Positions 63,117-64,000 of a stretch of DNA of 64,000 nucleotides are shown in pieces. Source of the DNA: Vicinamibacterales bacterium (GTDB lineage Bacteria; Acidobacteriota; Vicinamibacteria; Vicinamibacterales; Fen-181); the NCBI GenBank assembly GCA_036504215.1, contig DASXVO010000016.1:126001-190000 (forward strand). The letters run 5' to 3'. Position 1 is the first letter of the stretch. Each line of letters starts with the position of its first letter. A model generated the notes under the pieces. It did not search any database and was not told the origin of the DNA. It worked only from the letters and a program-made list of their open reading frames with translations. The position numbers and the translations under genes were made by a program.

Positions 63117-63626
63117 CTACGCCCCTTCCAGCTTGAACTCCGTGTAGTCGAACCAGAAGCCGAGACCCGTCAGCGCGTCGATCTCCGCCTGCACGATGGC
63201 CTCGTGGCCGACCTCGATCTCGACGAACCGCGCGAACAACTTCCGCGCCTCGTTCTCGAGTTCGGACACCATCTGCTTGAAGAACGTCGTCGCGTCGATC
63301 TCGAGCGCGAGCGCCTTCTTCAGCATCTGCAATTCGACGCCGTAGTCCTGCTCGGCCATCTTCTTCGACAGCTTGCTCAAGGCGCCGTCAATCGCCTCGC
63401 GCGACGGGATGGCCGTCTCCAGCGCCGCGGCCGTCACCGCGCCGGTGCGCTCCCACTCCTCCAGCCGGCTCTCGAGATATTGCACGTGCCGGTCCTCTTC
63501 ATCGGCGAGCACGGTGAAGATCTTCCGCGCGACCGGATCCTTGAACTTCTTCGCGGCCTCCGAATACACGTGCCGCACTTCCAACTCGTACTCGATTCCG
63601 GTTTTGATGGCCTGTTCGATCGTCAC
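63117..63626 (-). CDS. Ferritin-like (rubrerythrin-type) diiron protein
   Basis: A 169-residue four-helix protein with paired ligand motifs: E in EYELEVRHVY, DEEDRHVQYLE (ExxH) and a C-terminal EIEVGHEAIVQ. This pattern is that of the ferritin-like/rubrerythrin superfamily without a rubredoxin domain. It may reduce peroxide or bind iron. The start is the GTG at 63626, seven bases after GGAGGT; the frame is open further upstream but carries no homology. Confidence 0.85.
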   Translation of the reverse strand: MTIEQAIKTGIEYELEVRHVYSEAAKKFKDPVARKIFTVLADEEDRHVQYLESRLEEWERTGAVTAAALETAIPSREAIDGALSKLSKKMAEQDYGVELQMLKKALALEIDATTFFKQMVSELENEARKLFARFVEIEVGHEAIVQAEIDALTGLGFWFDYTEFKLEGA

Positions 63627-63787
63627 GCTCGATACCTCCGTGTCAGATCCAGCCGTCACTCTCGCCGTCGCCGACGTCGCACCCGTCCCGCTCCGCGGCC
63701 CCTCCGGCCCCCCGTGTCGAACAACGGACCGGCCCGACGGGTGATGTCCAAAGACCTCCCGGCTCCCCTCGGGCTCTGCGCCGCCAC

Positions 63788-64000
63788 TCAGAGCGCCTCG
63801 AACACGCCCGTCTCGCGGTTCTTCCTCACCTGGTCCCACCGGAAACACTGCCCGTTCATCGCCAGGTAGACGCCGGGCGACAGCACCTGCACGAACGACA
63901 GCGCCGATCCGAGATTGAACATGCCGTCGGAACTGCCGAACGCATACGGGATCATGGCACCCGTCAGGACCACCGTCTTCCCTTCCACCGCCTTCGCCAG
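63788..64000 (-). CDS. L-asparaginase-type protein, C-terminal part only
   Basis: The frame is open to the right edge and ends at a TGA (63788-63790). The visible ~70 residues include KTVVLTGAMIPYAFGSSDGM, the conserved asparaginase segment with the Lys and Thr-Gly of the second active-site motif, then NLGSALSFVQVL and RKNRETGVFEAL. The end comes soon after, so it is a short, single-domain asparaginase-like protein. Its start lies outside the window. Confidence 0.82.
   Translation of the reverse strand: MAKAVEGKTVVLTGAMIPYAFGSSDGMFNLGSALSFVQVLSPGVYLAMNGQCFRWDQVRKNRETGVFEAL

Overview
This is a GC-rich, gene-dense bacterial chromosome window. A 968-residue Oar-type TonB receptor with a carboxypeptidase-regulatory N-terminus, many secreted metallopeptidases (M14 twice, M16, M28, M48), a PilZ protein and an EAL-HDOD protein suggest a soil acidobacterium, probably of the Vicinamibacteria (Luteitalea-like). 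This is inferred from gene content only; no rRNA or tRNA gene is visible.

Positions 1-14.7 kb hold mostly + strand housekeeping genes: the tail of a 5'-nucleotidase, a POT peptide transporter, an M16 peptidase, a CheY-like receiver, an FAD/Fe-S D-2-hydroxyacid dehydrogenase, an FKBP isomerase, PilZ, a methyltransferase, TypA/BipA (-), a degenerate aldo/keto reductase and an EAL-HDOD protein. From 14.7 to 22.8 kb a - strand cluster encodes a Tat-exported molybdenum aldehyde oxidoreductase like E. coli PaoABC, then an M29/NicX-like metalloprotein, a helical-repeat protein and an M48-like membrane protease. From 23 to 49.8 kb come peptide and amino-acid utilisation genes (M28, PepD, Na+ symporter, two M14 paralogues, PLP decarboxylase), the TonB receptor, a TGS-uridine kinase, a PIG-L deacetylase, an NCS1 permease, a 973-residue DUF349 protein, a hotdog thioesterase and a PAS protein.

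The accessory part is 49.9-63.1 kb, a type I-G (formerly I-U) CRISPR-Cas locus on the - strand. The interference genes cas3-csb3-csb1-csb2 run in a tight operon (62.0-55.0 kb). They are separated by a nucleotidyltransferase gene, relics of a second cas set and a VapBC module from the adaptation part (cas2, cas4-cas1) and a ten-repeat array. A second VapBC pair abuts the array, and a decayed nucleotidyltransferase pair lies upstream of cas3. The cas1 half of cas4-cas1 has lost about half its length and its frame, so the locus looks able to interfere but not to acquire spacers by its own Cas1. Between vapB and the nucleotidyltransferase gene lie a cas2 start and a csb2-like end from another CRISPR system.

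Several intergenic regions carry degenerate short tandem repeats. The most striking is a CCTTCATCCTTCCTC-type polypyrimidine element at three places, one of which appears to supply the ribosome-binding site and start codon of a ferredoxin gene. Three genes have a -10-like hexamer exactly 6 nt before the start codon, suggesting leaderless transcripts. The window ends in a ferritin-like protein and the tail of an asparaginase.
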